Below, one piece after another: positions 45,479-55,733 of a stretch of 59,899 nucleotides of DNA. The notes beneath the pieces were generated by a model that saw nothing but the letters and a program-made list of their open reading frames with translations, was not told where the DNA came from and ran no database searches. The stretch comes from Tatlockia sp. GTDB taxonomy: Bacteria; Pseudomonadota; Gammaproteobacteria; Legionellales; Legionellaceae. How positions within the stretch are numbered: the stretch's first letter is position 1; the number at the start of each line of letters is the position of its first letter. The position numbers and the translations under genes are program-made. The stretch spans positions 1-59,899 of the forward strand of contig JACCVV010000023.1 of NCBI GenBank assembly GCA_013697955.1, written 5' to 3'.

Positions 45479-46405
45479 ATGAAAACTCAATTCCTACGCA
45501 TTGCGACTAGAGAAAGTCCACTCGCTTTATGGCAGGCCAATCATGTTGGGGAAAAACTTAAGAACTATTGGCCTTCAATAAATATTGAGTTGGTTCCAAT
45601 GGCAACAACTGGCGATAAATTTCTCAAAGATAAATTACTCACAATAGGTGGCAAAGGGCTTTTTGTAAAAGAACTTGAAGAAGCTCTCTTAGCAAACCGT
45701 GCGGACATTGCTGTGCACTCAATGAAAGATGTTCCTGCCGCTTTTCCAGAGGGTTTGATGCTTGCGGCGATTTGCGAAAGACATCATCCCGGTGATGCGT
45801 TTATTTCTAACCATTTCGAAAAACTAAAGGATTTACCAAAAGGTTCGATCATAGGAACCTCAAGTTTGCGCCGTCAGTCCCAGCTTTTGGCAGAGCGTCC
45901 AGATCTGGAAATTAAAGCGTTGCGCGGTAATATTAATACTCGCTTGGACAAGCTTCATTCAGGCGATTATGATGCAATAGTATTGGCGGTTTCAGGGCTT
46001 GAACGCATGGGGTTTCAGCATGTAATTGCTGAAGTTTTAAACGAAGAGATCATGCTTCCTGCCTGTGGTCAAGGGGCGCTTGGTATCGAATGCAGGTCGA
46101 ATGATAAAGAAATCCAACAATTATTAGCTCCTTTAAATGATCCTGTTTCTGCTCTTTGTGTTCACACCGAGCGTCAGGTTAATGCATTATTAGGTGGAAA
46201 CTGTCATGTTCCCTTAGCTGTTTATGCAAAAATTGAGGAAAATGTCCAATTGCGTTTACAGGCTAGAGTACTCTCTGCAGATGGTAAAAAAATGATTAAT
46301 GACATACAAAGAGGAGCGCTCACTAACCATATGGCTATGGCTGAATTATGTGCAAATAAGTTATTAGCTAATGGAGCAGACGAATTACTAGCGACCGCTT
46401 TATGA
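45479..46405 (+). CDS. hemC: Porphobilinogen deaminase (hydroxymethylbilane synthase)
   Basis: The 308-residue enzyme polymerises four porphobilinogens into hydroxymethylbilane. RIATRESPLALWQA, the catalytic HSMKDVP, GTSSLRRQSQL, LRGNINTRL, and GGNCHVPL with the cofactor-bearing Cys242 are all present. I start at ATG 45479 after GCAGGT; a frame from 45440 is unsupported. It leads the hemC-hemD-hemX-hemY operon. Confidence 0.97.
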   Translation: MKTQFLRIATRESPLALWQANHVGEKLKNYWPSINIELVPMATTGDKFLKDKLLTIGGKGLFVKELEEALLANRADIAVHSMKDVPAAFPEGLMLAAICERHHPGDAFISNHFEKLKDLPKGSIIGTSSLRRQSQLLAERPDLEIKALRGNINTRLDKLHSGDYDAIVLAVSGLERMGFQHVIAEVLNEEIMLPACGQGALGIECRSNDKEIQQLLAPLNDPVSALCVHTERQVNALLGGNCHVPLAVYAKIEENVQLRLQARVLSADGKKMINDIQRGALTNHMAMAELCANKLLANGADELLATAL

Positions 46406-47172
46406 ATCTAAACCTCAAAGGCTTGAAGGTTTTAAATACACGTCCCAAGAAACAAGCACGGAAACTTAGCCTGGCTATCGAAGCTGCTGGTGGTGAAGCC
46501 TTAGAATTTCCTGCTATTGAAATTCAACCCACCAATAGTAATTGGTTTACTCATTTACCGAACTTGGACAAGGTCGCTAAAGCAGTTTTTATATCAGCTA
46601 ATGCCGCCCATTATTGCTTTGAAGTTTTGCAGCAAAAGAAATGTCTTTGGCCGAAAACTATTGAAGTGATAGCAGTAGGAGAAGCAACATCCTTTGCCTT
46701 GAAAAGCCATGGTATTAAAGCTCATTTAGTTCCCTCTATATCTGACAGCGAAAATTTGTTAAAACTACCAGAGCTTCGATATATTGATAATAAGATAATT
46801 TTATTATTCAAAGGAGTAAAGGGTCGGACTCTAATCGCTGAAACACTTAAGCATCGTGGAGCAAACCTTTATTGTTTTGAGGTGTATACTCGACAATTGC
46901 CAACCTTTACCGAGCAAGAACTGCATTCTTTCTGGCACAATAAGCATGTGGATATTATACTCTTTACAAGTCAGCAATCGATGCAGAATCTTTTCATCCT
47001 CTTTGGAGAAAAAGCACATACTTGGCTTCGCCATACACCTTGCTTGGTAATTTCCAAACGTCTGGCAGCTGAAGCAGCATTATTAGGTATTGAAAAAATA
47101 CTTATAAGCGATCCGAAAACCATTGTAACGACACTGCAACAATTTAACGAAGGATTAATTCATGGCCAATAG
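46402..47172 (+). CDS. hemD: Uroporphyrinogen-III synthase
   Basis: The 256-residue enzyme closes and inverts ring D to give uroporphyrinogen III. The family is poorly conserved, but the GLKVLNTRPKKQA start, FISANAAHYCFEVL, VIAVGEATSFALKSHGI and IILFTSQQSMQNLF motifs fit. It overlaps hemC by four bases (ATGA), the standard order. Confidence 0.94.
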   Translation: MNLNLKGLKVLNTRPKKQARKLSLAIEAAGGEALEFPAIEIQPTNSNWFTHLPNLDKVAKAVFISANAAHYCFEVLQQKKCLWPKTIEVIAVGEATSFALKSHGIKAHLVPSISDSENLLKLPELRYIDNKIILLFKGVKGRTLIAETLKHRGANLYCFEVYTRQLPTFTEQELHSFWHNKHVDIILFTSQQSMQNLFILFGEKAHTWLRHTPCLVISKRLAAEAALLGIEKILISDPKTIVTTLQQFNEGLIHGQ

Positions 47173-48229
47173 TAATGAGGCAAAAACAGAACCAGAGATT
47201 ATAAAAACTGATAAATATCCTGCAGAACATCATGAGAATGTAGTTAAAAGCAAATCCTCAGTGTTGGCTGTGCTTGTTGCTCTGATAGCCCTTATAATTG
47301 CTCTCTATTCGATTTATATAAATCAGCAAACCGCTCTAGCTAATGATAATCTACACCAACAACAAAGCGCTGATAGCGATAGCATCAGTACTCTCGAAGA
47401 TAAATTTAAACAGTCAAACGCGTCCTTACAGAAACAGTTTCAAGAGCTCAAAACAATAATACAAGCAACTGCTCAACAGAATGCTTCTCATAAAGAAGAT
47501 TGGTTATTACTAAAGGCTCGCTATTATTTAGAATTGGCACAAATTAATGCTTATTGGAGCAACGATCAGCAGGCGACAATTGCACTTCTTCATCAGGCTG
47601 ATTCCTTGCTAGCCACTAATGCAAATCAACAAATTTTTCCTGTAAGACAGGCAATAGCTATCGAGATTAGCGAATTACAAGCACTTCCAAAAGTGGATAT
47701 CCCAGGATTATTAAGCCAACTAGATGCAGTTCAGAACGCGCTGCCTAAGCTACAACTTATCCAACCGATACATGAAGCCTCTACCAGTGAAACCAATCCT
47801 ATAAATAATGACTCAAAACCCTGGGATGAACAATTAAAAAACTCTATTGGGGCAATCGAAAAGCTTGTTACCATCAGGCACCATGATGAGGATATCAAAC
47901 CTCTACTTTCACCGCTGCATCAGAGATTAGTGCGTGATAGTATTCAGCTCAACTTACAAGAGGCGCAATGGGCTATATTACAAAATAATCCTAAAGTTTT
48001 TCAATTAGCCCTATCGCAAGCTTTAGAACAAATTAAACGCTCGTTTAATGTCAATACGGATAGCACCAAAGCATTAATCACCCAGTTACAAGGCTTGCAA
48101 CAAACTAATTTATCAACATCAAAAATTAAGCTTGAGAAATCGCTTACTCTTCTTAACCAATTAGTCGAGCAAAACAATTCGCAGCCTATTAATAAACCTG
48201 TTGCTCCGCAAGGAGGGGCTAAAAAATGA
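47162..48229 (+). CDS. hemX: HemX-like membrane protein of haem operon
   Basis: The 355-residue product has a cytoplasmic N-terminus, one transmembrane helix (about 35-54, VLAVLVALIALIIALYSIYI) and a long helical periplasmic part with a coiled coil at 70-110 and DWLLLKARYYLELAQINAYW. This is the HemX family (once called uroporphyrinogen-III methyltransferase, with no catalytic motifs). Its role in haem synthesis is unclear. It starts 11 bases inside hemD and ends in a 4-bp overlap with hemY. Confidence 0.9.
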   Translation: MANSNEAKTEPEIIKTDKYPAEHHENVVKSKSSVLAVLVALIALIIALYSIYINQQTALANDNLHQQQSADSDSISTLEDKFKQSNASLQKQFQELKTIIQATAQQNASHKEDWLLLKARYYLELAQINAYWSNDQQATIALLHQADSLLATNANQQIFPVRQAIAIEISELQALPKVDIPGLLSQLDAVQNALPKLQLIQPIHEASTSETNPINNDSKPWDEQLKNSIGAIEKLVTIRHHDEDIKPLLSPLHQRLVRDSIQLNLQEAQWAILQNNPKVFQLALSQALEQIKRSFNVNTDSTKALITQLQGLQQTNLSTSKIKLEKSLTLLNQLVEQNNSQPINKPVAPQGGAKK

Positions 48230-49410
48230 TGCGAATACTTTTAATTTTTATGGTTTTACTTATATCAATTGTTTTTGGCGTTCAATTGAGTCGTGATCCT
48301 GGCTATTTACTTATCAGCTTTAATCATTGGAGCCTTGAAACAACTCTATGGGTTGCTATTATTGCATTGATTATTACTTTTCTCTTATTGCATTGTTTAT
48401 TTATGCTTCTTACAAAACTTAGCAGAAGCCCCAAAACCTTTCGCAAATGGAAAGCAAAACGCCGCACCTTGAAAGCGCAAGCCCAAACTCAAAAGGGATT
48501 AATAGATTTTAGCGAAGGTTATTGGTCTCAGGCGCAAGCTCATCTTATGAAAGCCTTACCAAATACTGATAGTCCTCTTTTAAATTATCTTACAGCGGCC
48601 AGAGCGGCTCAGGAAATGGGCGATAATCAACTTCGAGACAATTATCTTAAAGAGGCTCAACAGGCTATGCCGGATGCAAAAATTGCTGTTGAGCTTACTC
48701 AAGCGCAGCTGCAACTTGAGAACCACCAATGGGAACAAGCCTTATCTACTTTGCTACATTTAAGGAGTTTAGCGCCTCGTCATCCCTATGTATTGAAATT
48801 ACTTATTTATCTTTATAAAGAAATCAAAGACTGGCCGCAACTCATTGGGCTCCTCCCGGAATTAAAGAAAAGTCGCATTTTTACAGGAAAAGAGTTTGAC
48901 CACTTACAACAAGAAACCTATTTAGCAGCCTTAAGCGATACAGCAAAATATGGTCAATCTGAAACTATGACTAAAATTATCAACCATTTACCCAAAAATC
49001 TTGTTAAAGACCCAGAAATTATGGCTGTTTATTGTGAATTTTTGCTAAAGCAGACTGAAATTGACAAAGCAGAAAAAGTTTTACGTGATAGCTTACGTAT
49101 CCAATATAACGACAAATTGATTAATCTTTATGGCCTATTTAAAGCAAATGACAAACAATTGACCTTTGCTGAATCGCTTCTTAAAAAATATCCCAACTCC
49201 GCCTCGCTGTACCTTTGTCTGGGACGTTTAAGTTTAAATAATAATTTATGGGGAAAAGCAAAGATATATTTTGAAAAAAGCATTGATTTGGCTGCGGATC
49301 CAGCCGCTTATGAAGAGCTGGGTAAATTACTTGAGCGCCTTAACGATCAAGCTGGGGCTTGCCAATCATATAGACGAGGGTTAGCATTAAAAACTTGGAA
49401 ATCTGGCTAA
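48226..49410 (+). CDS. hemY: HemY, TPR-containing haem biosynthesis-associated protein
   Basis: The 394-residue inner-membrane protein has two N-terminal helices (about 3-20 and 40-63) and then a row of TPR-like helices (about 90-385). FSEGYWSQAQAHLMKAL and LSLNNNLWGKAKIYFEKSIDL are typical repeats. The first helix is followed by VQLSRDPGYLLI, the recognisable HemY start. Function is not settled; E. coli homologue is linked to haem homeostasis. It is the last gene of the operon. Confidence 0.92.
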   Translation: MMRILLIFMVLLISIVFGVQLSRDPGYLLISFNHWSLETTLWVAIIALIITFLLLHCLFMLLTKLSRSPKTFRKWKAKRRTLKAQAQTQKGLIDFSEGYWSQAQAHLMKALPNTDSPLLNYLTAARAAQEMGDNQLRDNYLKEAQQAMPDAKIAVELTQAQLQLENHQWEQALSTLLHLRSLAPRHPYVLKLLIYLYKEIKDWPQLIGLLPELKKSRIFTGKEFDHLQQETYLAALSDTAKYGQSETMTKIINHLPKNLVKDPEIMAVYCEFLLKQTEIDKAEKVLRDSLRIQYNDKLINLYGLFKANDKQLTFAESLLKKYPNSASLYLCLGRLSLNNNLWGKAKIYFEKSIDLAADPAAYEELGKLLERLNDQAGACQSYRRGLALKTWKSG

Positions 49411-49537
49411 TCTTAGATTTTACTGGCTCATCTTTGTCTCAATTTAAACTGGTTTTTGTAATCTGATTGTGCAAAAATACCGGCACTTGATGGAGCTTAA
49501 AACTTATTCAAATAAGTTAAACTTTTCCTTATGATTT

Positions 49538-51211
49538 ATGACCAAATCATCCTTTCAAAATTGCAGCTGCATTCTGGTTCTTTTTATTGTGGGTCTAGCG
49601 CTTTTTTTACCCCGTCTTGGTAGTTTGCCCTTTCGCGGCGAAGAACCGCGTCGAGTAATTAGCTCCTATGAGATGCTTGAATCTAAAAACTGGTTTGTTC
49701 CAACTATTCAACATCAGATCTTTCTTTCAAGACCACCTATGCAAAATTGGATCATCGCTTTAACGGGAATGGCCCGCGGAAGTTTTGATCATCTAACAGG
49801 ACGATTACCATCTATAGTTTGTGCCTTGTTGACGGCCTTTCTGATTTATTACTATTGCATTGGTTTCCTTCCCCGCGGTAGTGCTTTTCTTGCCTCCTTG
49901 TTTTTTTTAACCATGCCGCAGGTTTTGCAATTAGGGCGAACCGCTGAAACTGAACTCATGTTTACCCTATTTTTATCAGGCTCTTTTTTACTCTGGCATC
50001 GGGGAGAGATGAGTAATTGGCCAAATTTTTTAAAATGGGGGCTTGCTTATATTTTACTCGCTTTTGCAACACTAACTAAAGGTATTAATCAAGCTCCAGT
50101 TTTTTTTGCTGCTATTATCGGGATTAATATAATCTATACCCATCGCTTAAAATCCTTCTTTTCTTTGAGCCAATTCTTTGGATTAATGCTTTACTTTTTT
50201 ATTGTTGGTTTTTGGCAGTGGGGGTTTATTTATCATGTTGGTGCAAAAATTGGTTGGCTGATGCACGCAGGCGATGTCAGCTTGCGCTTTGAAAATTCAG
50301 GATTTTTACAATATTTCGAGCATGCTCTAATTTTTCCCTTTGAGTTATTAGCAGTAATGTTACCCTGGTCAATTTTTTTAATCATCTATGCTCACCGCTC
50401 ATTGAGGTCTAACCTATTTAATTCATCAGCCAAACCAGTAGTAATGTTCTGTTTTTCCGCAATTGTAATAACCATCTTGTCAGTTTGGATTCCACCTGGT
50501 GCACGGACAAGATATTACATGCCAATCTTCCCTTGTTTTGCAATACTTGCAGCTATTGCCGCAGAAACTCTATTAAAATCTGATCTGAAGATAAGCAGCC
50601 GAGTAGGTAACAGTATTTTCCAAATGTTCTCTAATGCTTGGCCATTCCTAATCCCTTTTGCAGGCTTAATCAATTTTCTTTTAACAATTTTGGACCTAAA
50701 ATTTTGGCAACCTTCAGAACCCATTTTGAATGCTATCATTTATCTTTTAGCTAGCTTTATCCTTGGCCTGGGATTATTTTTAAATAAACATATAGCAAAG
50801 GTAAATAAATTTTATTTTTCAGTAGTTTGTTACGCTTTATTTGCTTCCTTAACTATTAACCTTGTATACACCGATTCAAGAAAAGCAAAATATAATGATG
50901 TGGAAGAACAGCTGATTATAGGTCTTAAGAACCTTCCCAGAGATGCTAAATTTGTAAGCTTGGGGCCAATAGCCTATGAAGTGCTATATTATTACCTATT
51001 GAATCGAGGTGAGATTCTTCCGGTTGTTTCTTATGAAAGTTTATTGAAGAGTGCTAATCCTAAGACCTATCTTTTCCAAAATTTCGCTTATCAAGCCGCA
51101 ATTGCTAATCAAATTGTTTCGGAAATTGAAATTAATCGTTTTAAAAAAGAGTATAGCCTCGAACCAGTTGAGAAAGTGCTAATTTCAAGATTAATGCCCT
51201 CTAACCGCTAA
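49538..51211 (+). CDS. Glycosyltransferase family 39 / ArnT-like membrane protein
   Basis: The 557-residue protein has an N-terminal helix followed by FRGEEPRRVISSYEML (the acidic pair typical of GT39/ArnT-type enzymes), and SRPPMQNW, then about 11 more helices and a soluble C-terminal part (about 440-557). These enzymes transfer a sugar from a polyprenyl-phosphate donor onto lipid A, protein or another acceptor. The acceptor is not evident. It lies alone on the plus strand between hemY and the converging CDF gene, overlapping the latter by four bases. Confidence 0.82.
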   Translation: MTKSSFQNCSCILVLFIVGLALFLPRLGSLPFRGEEPRRVISSYEMLESKNWFVPTIQHQIFLSRPPMQNWIIALTGMARGSFDHLTGRLPSIVCALLTAFLIYYYCIGFLPRGSAFLASLFFLTMPQVLQLGRTAETELMFTLFLSGSFLLWHRGEMSNWPNFLKWGLAYILLAFATLTKGINQAPVFFAAIIGINIIYTHRLKSFFSLSQFFGLMLYFFIVGFWQWGFIYHVGAKIGWLMHAGDVSLRFENSGFLQYFEHALIFPFELLAVMLPWSIFLIIYAHRSLRSNLFNSSAKPVVMFCFSAIVITILSVWIPPGARTRYYMPIFPCFAILAAIAAETLLKSDLKISSRVGNSIFQMFSNAWPFLIPFAGLINFLLTILDLKFWQPSEPILNAIIYLLASFILGLGLFLNKHIAKVNKFYFSVVCYALFASLTINLVYTDSRKAKYNDVEEQLIIGLKNLPRDAKFVSLGPIAYEVLYYYLLNRGEILPVVSYESLLKSANPKTYLFQNFAYQAAIANQIVSEIEINRFKKEYSLEPVEKVLISRLMPSNR

Positions 51212-52155
51212 AGCCTTGGCGTGCAAGCATCCTCGCAGTAATTCAAATTACGCTCAACCTGAATAGTTACATGATGGATATTAAATTGGTCCCGTAACCT
51301 TTTTACCAAATCCCGGCGTTCTGCATCCTCTAACGCCTTATCGGGCATATAAAGATGAACTGAAAGCGCATTTTCTTGTGTAGAAATGGCCCAGATATGT
51401 AAGTCATGAACTTCCTTAACGCCAGGAATAGTTTCCAAGGATTGGCTAACTGCAACCCAAGAAATAGATCGCGGAACGCCATCTATAATCAAACGAAAAC
51501 TATCAGCAAAAAGCGACCAGGTTCCTTTTAAAATTAAAATCGCGATTAATAAACCAACAAGAGGATCAATCCAATGCCAATTCGTCCAATAAATAAGAGC
51601 CGCTGAAATGACCACACCAAAAGAAATTAAAGCATCATAAGCTAAGTGCAAGAAAGCAGCGCGTATATTTAAATCATCAGAACCCCGCATAAATAATGCC
51701 GCTGTGGCTCCATTAACTACAATCCCTATTGAAGCGATAATCATCACAGCAAGCGCCTGGACTTCTGAAGGTGAAAAGAATTTATAAACAGCTTCGGTAG
51801 CAATAATTCCGCAGGTGAAAACCAGCAATATACCATTGGCAAGGGCAGCTAGAATCGATGTTTTTTTCATACCATAAGTTTTTTGTCGCGTTGGAATGCG
51901 TTTTAACAAACCATTGGCAATCCAAGCCAAAACCAAACTCAGCACATCACCTAAATTATGTATGGCGTCTGCAAACAAACTGGTCGAATTAGCAAGATAG
52001 GCAAAAATAATCTGAATAATAACAAATAGACTATTGGCAACAATTGCAATTAAAAAAGCGCGATTAAATTGTAAAGCGCCATGATTATGATGATGACCAT
52101 GATCTGAGCCATGACAATGCTCCTGTTTATTTTCCAGATTTTCATGAATGCTCAT
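51208..52155 (-). CDS. Cation diffusion facilitator (zinc-type) with His-rich N-terminus
   Basis: The 315-residue inner-membrane exporter has six helices with the metal sites ADAIHNLGD (helix 2) and HLAYDALIS (helix 5). A cytosolic C-terminal domain with VHDLHIWAISTQENALSVHL follows, as in CzcD/ZitB. The histidine-rich stretch is at the N-terminus (HCHGSDHGHHHNHG, 13-26) and so probably binds zinc or cobalt in the cytosol. It is two bases downstream of queH in a minus-strand operon. Confidence 0.9.
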   Translation of the reverse strand: MSIHENLENKQEHCHGSDHGHHHNHGALQFNRAFLIAIVANSLFVIIQIIFAYLANSTSLFADAIHNLGDVLSLVLAWIANGLLKRIPTRQKTYGMKKTSILAALANGILLVFTCGIIATEAVYKFFSPSEVQALAVMIIASIGIVVNGATAALFMRGSDDLNIRAAFLHLAYDALISFGVVISAALIYWTNWHWIDPLVGLLIAILILKGTWSLFADSFRLIIDGVPRSISWVAVSQSLETIPGVKEVHDLHIWAISTQENALSVHLYMPDKALEDAERRDLVKRLRDQFNIHHVTIQVERNLNYCEDACTPRL

Positions 52156-52157
52156 GG

Positions 52158-52850
52158 CTAGGCCTCCTGATCCTTTTGATCTTCAGCTGCTAAATTTTGG
52201 TTTTCATTTGAATAAAAATTTATTCCAATTTTAATTCGATCCCGAGTATTTTGTTTGCGCCATGCATTTGTGTCTCGTAAGGAATAAACACAACCACAAT
52301 ATTCCTGTTTATAAAAATATTCACGTTTCGCAATTTCATACATTCGTGCAGCACCGCCATTTTTACGCCAGTTGTAAGTCCAATATTCAATATTAGGATA
52401 ACGAGCTGCGGCGCGAACTCCTGCCTCATTGATTTGATTCATATCTTTCCAGCGGGAAATACCTAGCGAAGAACAGATTAGAGGAAAACCATTTTCGTGA
52501 GCATAAAGAGCTGTTCTTTCAAAACGCATGTCAAAACAGGCTGTACATCGCTTGCCACGTTCAGGTTCCCATTCAAGCCCTTTTACACGCGAAAACCAAT
52601 TGTCTTTATCATAGTCTGCATCAATAAAAGGGATGCTATGCAGCTTGGCAAAAGCAATATTTTCATCTTTTCTGATTTCATATTCCTGAACAGGATGAAT
52701 ATTAGGATTATAGAAAAAAATTGAAAAATCTATTTTTGAGAAAAGTAGAGCCTCCATTACCTCACCTGAACAAGGAGCACAGCAGGAATGAAGTAATAAT
52801 TTTGTTGCTCCGTTAGGTAAGGTTAAAAGTTCGCGTTCAGTCATGCTCAT
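52158..52850 (-). CDS. queH: Epoxyqueuosine reductase QueH
   Basis: The roughly 230-residue enzyme reduces epoxyqueuosine to queuosine in tRNA. The Cys motifs are HSCCAPCSG at the start, RCTACFDMR in the middle, and EYCGCVYSL near the end, together supplying a [4Fe-4S] cluster and extra metal site. I begin at ATG 52850, which overlaps orn by 14 bases; ATG 52844 is an equal alternative, and a longer frame to 53006 lies inside orn and is unlikely. It acts in the same pathway as tgt at 40510. Confidence 0.93.
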   Translation of the reverse strand: MSMTERELLTLPNGATKLLLHSCCAPCSGEVMEALLFSKIDFSIFFYNPNIHPVQEYEIRKDENIAFAKLHSIPFIDADYDKDNWFSRVKGLEWEPERGKRCTACFDMRFERTALYAHENGFPLICSSLGISRWKDMNQINEAGVRAAARYPNIEYWTYNWRKNGGAARMYEIAKREYFYKQEYCGCVYSLRDTNAWRKQNTRDRIKIGINFYSNENQNLAAEDQKDQEA

Positions 52851-53397
52851 TATCTGCCAGATTAATAAAATATTGTCGATAATAACAAAGTTCAGCAATC
52901 GAATCTCTGATATCTTCCAAAGCCAGATGCTTGGATTCTTTTTGGAGTCCATTAAGTAATTTTGGCCGCCAATGCTTGACCAATTCTTTAAGGGTAGAGA
53001 CATCAAGATTACGATAATGAAAATAAGCTGCTAATTCAGGCATGTAATTGTACAAAAAACGTCGATCCTGACAGATTGAGTTCCCACACATTGGTGATTT
53101 ACCTTTTCCTATCCAGTTTTTAAGGAAATCAATTGTCATCTGCTCAGCTTGAGATTCGGTTATTACTGATTCTAAAACGCGTTGTACTAAACCTGACTGG
53201 TTATGTTGGCGAGTATTCCATTCATCCATTTCTTTAATCAAAGACTTATCTTGATGAATCGCCAAAACAGGCCCTTCTGCTAAAATATTTAACTGTGAGT
53301 CAGTGACAATAGTAGCAATTTCTATAATTCGATCATGCTCTGGCTCCAAGCCAGTCATTTCTAAATCAATCCAAATGAAATTATTATTGCTTTTCAT
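52837..53397 (-). CDS. orn: Oligoribonuclease
   Basis: The 186-residue DEDD exonuclease degrades 2-5 nt RNA and pGpG, clearing the products of cyclic-di-GMP breakdown. IDLEMTGL with Asp11 and Glu13, the conserved [12 protein letters not shown], and the late HxxxxD segment [10 protein letters not shown] are present. It overlaps cca by 14 bases and queH by up to 14 bases. Confidence 0.97.
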   Translation of the reverse strand: MKSNNNFIWIDLEMTGLEPEHDRIIEIATIVTDSQLNILAEGPVLAIHQDKSLIKEMDEWNTRQHNQSGLVQRVLESVITESQAEQMTIDFLKNWIGKGKSPMCGNSICQDRRFLYNYMPELAAYFHYRNLDVSTLKELVKHWRPKLLNGLQKESKHLALEDIRDSIAELCYYRQYFINLADNEHD

Positions 53398-54619
53398 GTT
53401 GTTTCCAAGAGTTCAAAATCAGTTGTACGCAGGCTACCCGTCTTTGATGTAGCGCCTCTTTTATTGCCTCTCCTTGATATCCCTGTTCTATCAGGATCTG
53501 TGCTGATACTTTAGCACACTCTCTTTGCACATATAGCCATTGAGAAGCTTGCTGATAATCAATTTTTTTTCCACGTCCCTGAGAGTCTGCTTCACAAGCT
53601 AATAGTAATTTTTCAAATAAAGCAGGACGGCGAAAGGCATCCGTTTGATCAAGAATCTTGACAATTGTTGTAGCCTTCAACTCAAATAAACGATGAATGT
53701 TTAAATGAAAGCGGGATACCAAAACCGCAAATTTACGGTAATCGGCCGGAATTCGCAAACGCTTGCACAAGGATTCAATTATTGGAACACCAAGTTCTTC
53801 ATGTCCATAATGTTTAGGCCATTTAAAACTAGGCGTTGCTGCTTTACCTAAATCGTGAACCAAAGCAGCAAAGCGCACCATTGGATCCTTCGATATTTCA
53901 GCGGCAGCTTGCAAAACTAACAAAGAATGCACGCCCGAATCGATTTCAGGATGATGATTCGGAGGATTTGGAATACCAAACAACAGATCAATTTCCGGCA
54001 ATATAATTGTTAGTGCACCGCAAGATCGGAGAATATGAATAAAAATCTCCGGATTTTTTTCTTCCAGACTTCGCTGCCATTCCTGCCAAACTCTCTCCGA
54101 AACTAAATGCTCTAATTCACCTTGCTTGACCATCTTGTACATTAATGCTCTCGTTTCATCAGCCAAAGTAAAGCCAAGATGATGATAACGGGCTGCAAAG
54201 CGGGCTATTCTTAAAACCCTAACCGGATCTTCACTGAAGGCTGGTGAAACATGACGCAAAATTTTAGATTGTAAATCAAGGTATCCATTGTAAGGATCGA
54301 TAAGTTGTCCCTTTTCATCCTCTGCCATCGCATTTATTGTTAGGTCTCGACGTAATAAGTCATCTTCAAGACTTATATTTTGATTAAAATCACATTGAAA
54401 ACCGTAATAACCAGGCGCTGATTTTCGTTCGGTTCGTGCCAAAGCATATTCTTCTTTTGTTTTTGGATGAAGAAAAACTGGGAAATCGCGACCGACTTGT
54501 TGATAACCTTGTTTTAGCAACTGCTCAGGGGTTGCACCAACCACCACCCAATCTCGCTCTTGGACCGGATAACCTAGGAGTTTATCTCGAACTGCGCCTC
54601 CAACTAAATATATTTTCAT
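53384..54619 (-). CDS. cca: tRNA CCA-adding nucleotidyltransferase
   Basis: The 411-residue enzyme adds or repairs CCA ends. [10 protein letters not shown] and the catalytic [10 protein letters not shown] are class II nucleotidyltransferase motifs, and RDFPVFLHP is the nearby turn. An HD domain at about 225-320 (ALVHDLGKA) is the phosphohydrolase region of gammaproteobacterial multifunctional CCA enzymes. It leads the cca-orn-queH-CDF minus-strand operon and diverges from rsgA. Confidence 0.96.
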   Translation of the reverse strand: MKIYLVGGAVRDKLLGYPVQERDWVVVGATPEQLLKQGYQQVGRDFPVFLHPKTKEEYALARTERKSAPGYYGFQCDFNQNISLEDDLLRRDLTINAMAEDEKGQLIDPYNGYLDLQSKILRHVSPAFSEDPVRVLRIARFAARYHHLGFTLADETRALMYKMVKQGELEHLVSERVWQEWQRSLEEKNPEIFIHILRSCGALTIILPEIDLLFGIPNPPNHHPEIDSGVHSLLVLQAAAEISKDPMVRFAALVHDLGKAATPSFKWPKHYGHEELGVPIIESLCKRLRIPADYRKFAVLVSRFHLNIHRLFELKATTIVKILDQTDAFRRPALFEKLLLACEADSQGRGKKIDYQQASQWLYVQRECAKVSAQILIEQGYQGEAIKEALHQRRVACVQLILNSWKQHEKQ

Positions 54620-54690
54620 ACCAATTTGTTAACCTTATTTGTACAATTATTTAAAAGTCGAAAAACCTGATTTATTAATTAAGTAACTTT

Positions 54691-54719
54691 TACTTTAAAA
54701 GGTATATCTAGTTTATAAT
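54691..54719 (+). promoter_or_regulatory. Candidate rsgA promoter
   Basis: A perfect -10 TATAAT (54714-54719) is preceded, at 17 nt, by the weak -35 TACTTT. It stands 28 bases before the rsgA ATG, in the divergent cca-rsgA spacer. Confidence 0.5.
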
Positions 54720-54747
54720 GCCGACAAGTATAGACTAACTTTAAACT

Positions 54748-55722
54748 ATGAGTAAAAGACGAATTAACAAACAGCAATCTGCACGTATTCAAAAAATACA
54801 GGCAAATTACCGTCAAAAAAATGAATTCAATGATTCTTTGGAAAGGAAAGATGGTTTAGTGCTTTCGCGTTATAGCCGCCATGCTGACATCGAAGATTCT
54901 CAAGGTAATCGCATTCATTGTTCAATAAGACCAAATATTGATTCTCTAGTTGCTGGTGATCGAGTAATTTGGCAAGTGGAAGGCGGTAAGAAAGGTATTG
55001 TGGTCAGCCGGTATCCGCGTAAAACCATGCTTGGGCGTCCGGATAAACGTGGTGAGTTTAAACCTGTAGCAGCCAATATTACTCAAGTGATTGTCGTATT
55101 AGCTGCTAAACCGGAGTTGAGCTGGTTTCTGTTAGATAGCTATCTTGTAATGATCGAACTTTTAGGTGATCTAAATGTTTGTATTGTTTTAAATAAGATG
55201 GATTTAAATTCAGTTGATTTGCAGCGAGAGTTGGTGGCTTGTTACGAACCGCTAGGCTATCAAATTATATTTACGTCGACTTTAAATAACTTTGGTTTTG
55301 AGCTTCTTAAAGAGACTTTGAACCACCAGGTTTCAGTATTTGTCGGACAATCAGGTGTAGGTAAATCCTCTTTGATTTCAGGTTTATTACCGCATGAATC
55401 AAATATTCAAACCGCTGAAATTTCAGTGAATTCAAATTTAGGCTGCCATACAACCTCCAATTCGCGTTATTATCATCTACCAAGTGGCGGCGCGTTAATT
55501 GACTCGCCTGGTGTGCGTGAAATTGGTCTATGGCATTTGCCTGTTGGCGAAATCACACATGGGTATCCTGAATTCCGACCTCTTATTTCAGGATGCAAAT
55601 TTCGAAACTGTAATCATATCAATTCACCCAATTGTGCAATTACAAAGGCTTTAAGTGAGGGTAAATTAACCCAAAAGCGCTATGATAATTATCTTAAAAT
55701 AATTAGCTTATTTGGAAAATAA
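54748..55722 (+). CDS. rsgA: Ribosome small-subunit-dependent GTPase A
   Basis: The 324-residue GTPase helps late 30S maturation. It has an N-terminal OB-fold, then a circularly permuted GTPase: NKMD (149-152) precedes the P-loop GQSGVGKS (200-207) and DSPG (252-255). The C-terminal zinc site is Cys283, Cys288, His290 and Cys296. The length is normal. It converges with the large repeat protein gene after 11 bases. Confidence 0.97.
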   Translation: MSKRRINKQQSARIQKIQANYRQKNEFNDSLERKDGLVLSRYSRHADIEDSQGNRIHCSIRPNIDSLVAGDRVIWQVEGGKKGIVVSRYPRKTMLGRPDKRGEFKPVAANITQVIVVLAAKPELSWFLLDSYLVMIELLGDLNVCIVLNKMDLNSVDLQRELVACYEPLGYQIIFTSTLNNFGFELLKETLNHQVSVFVGQSGVGKSSLISGLLPHESNIQTAEISVNSNLGCHTTSNSRYYHLPSGGALIDSPGVREIGLWHLPVGEITHGYPEFRPLISGCKFRNCNHINSPNCAITKALSEGKLTQKRYDNYLKIISLFGK

Positions 55723-55733
55723 TTGGTAATCCA

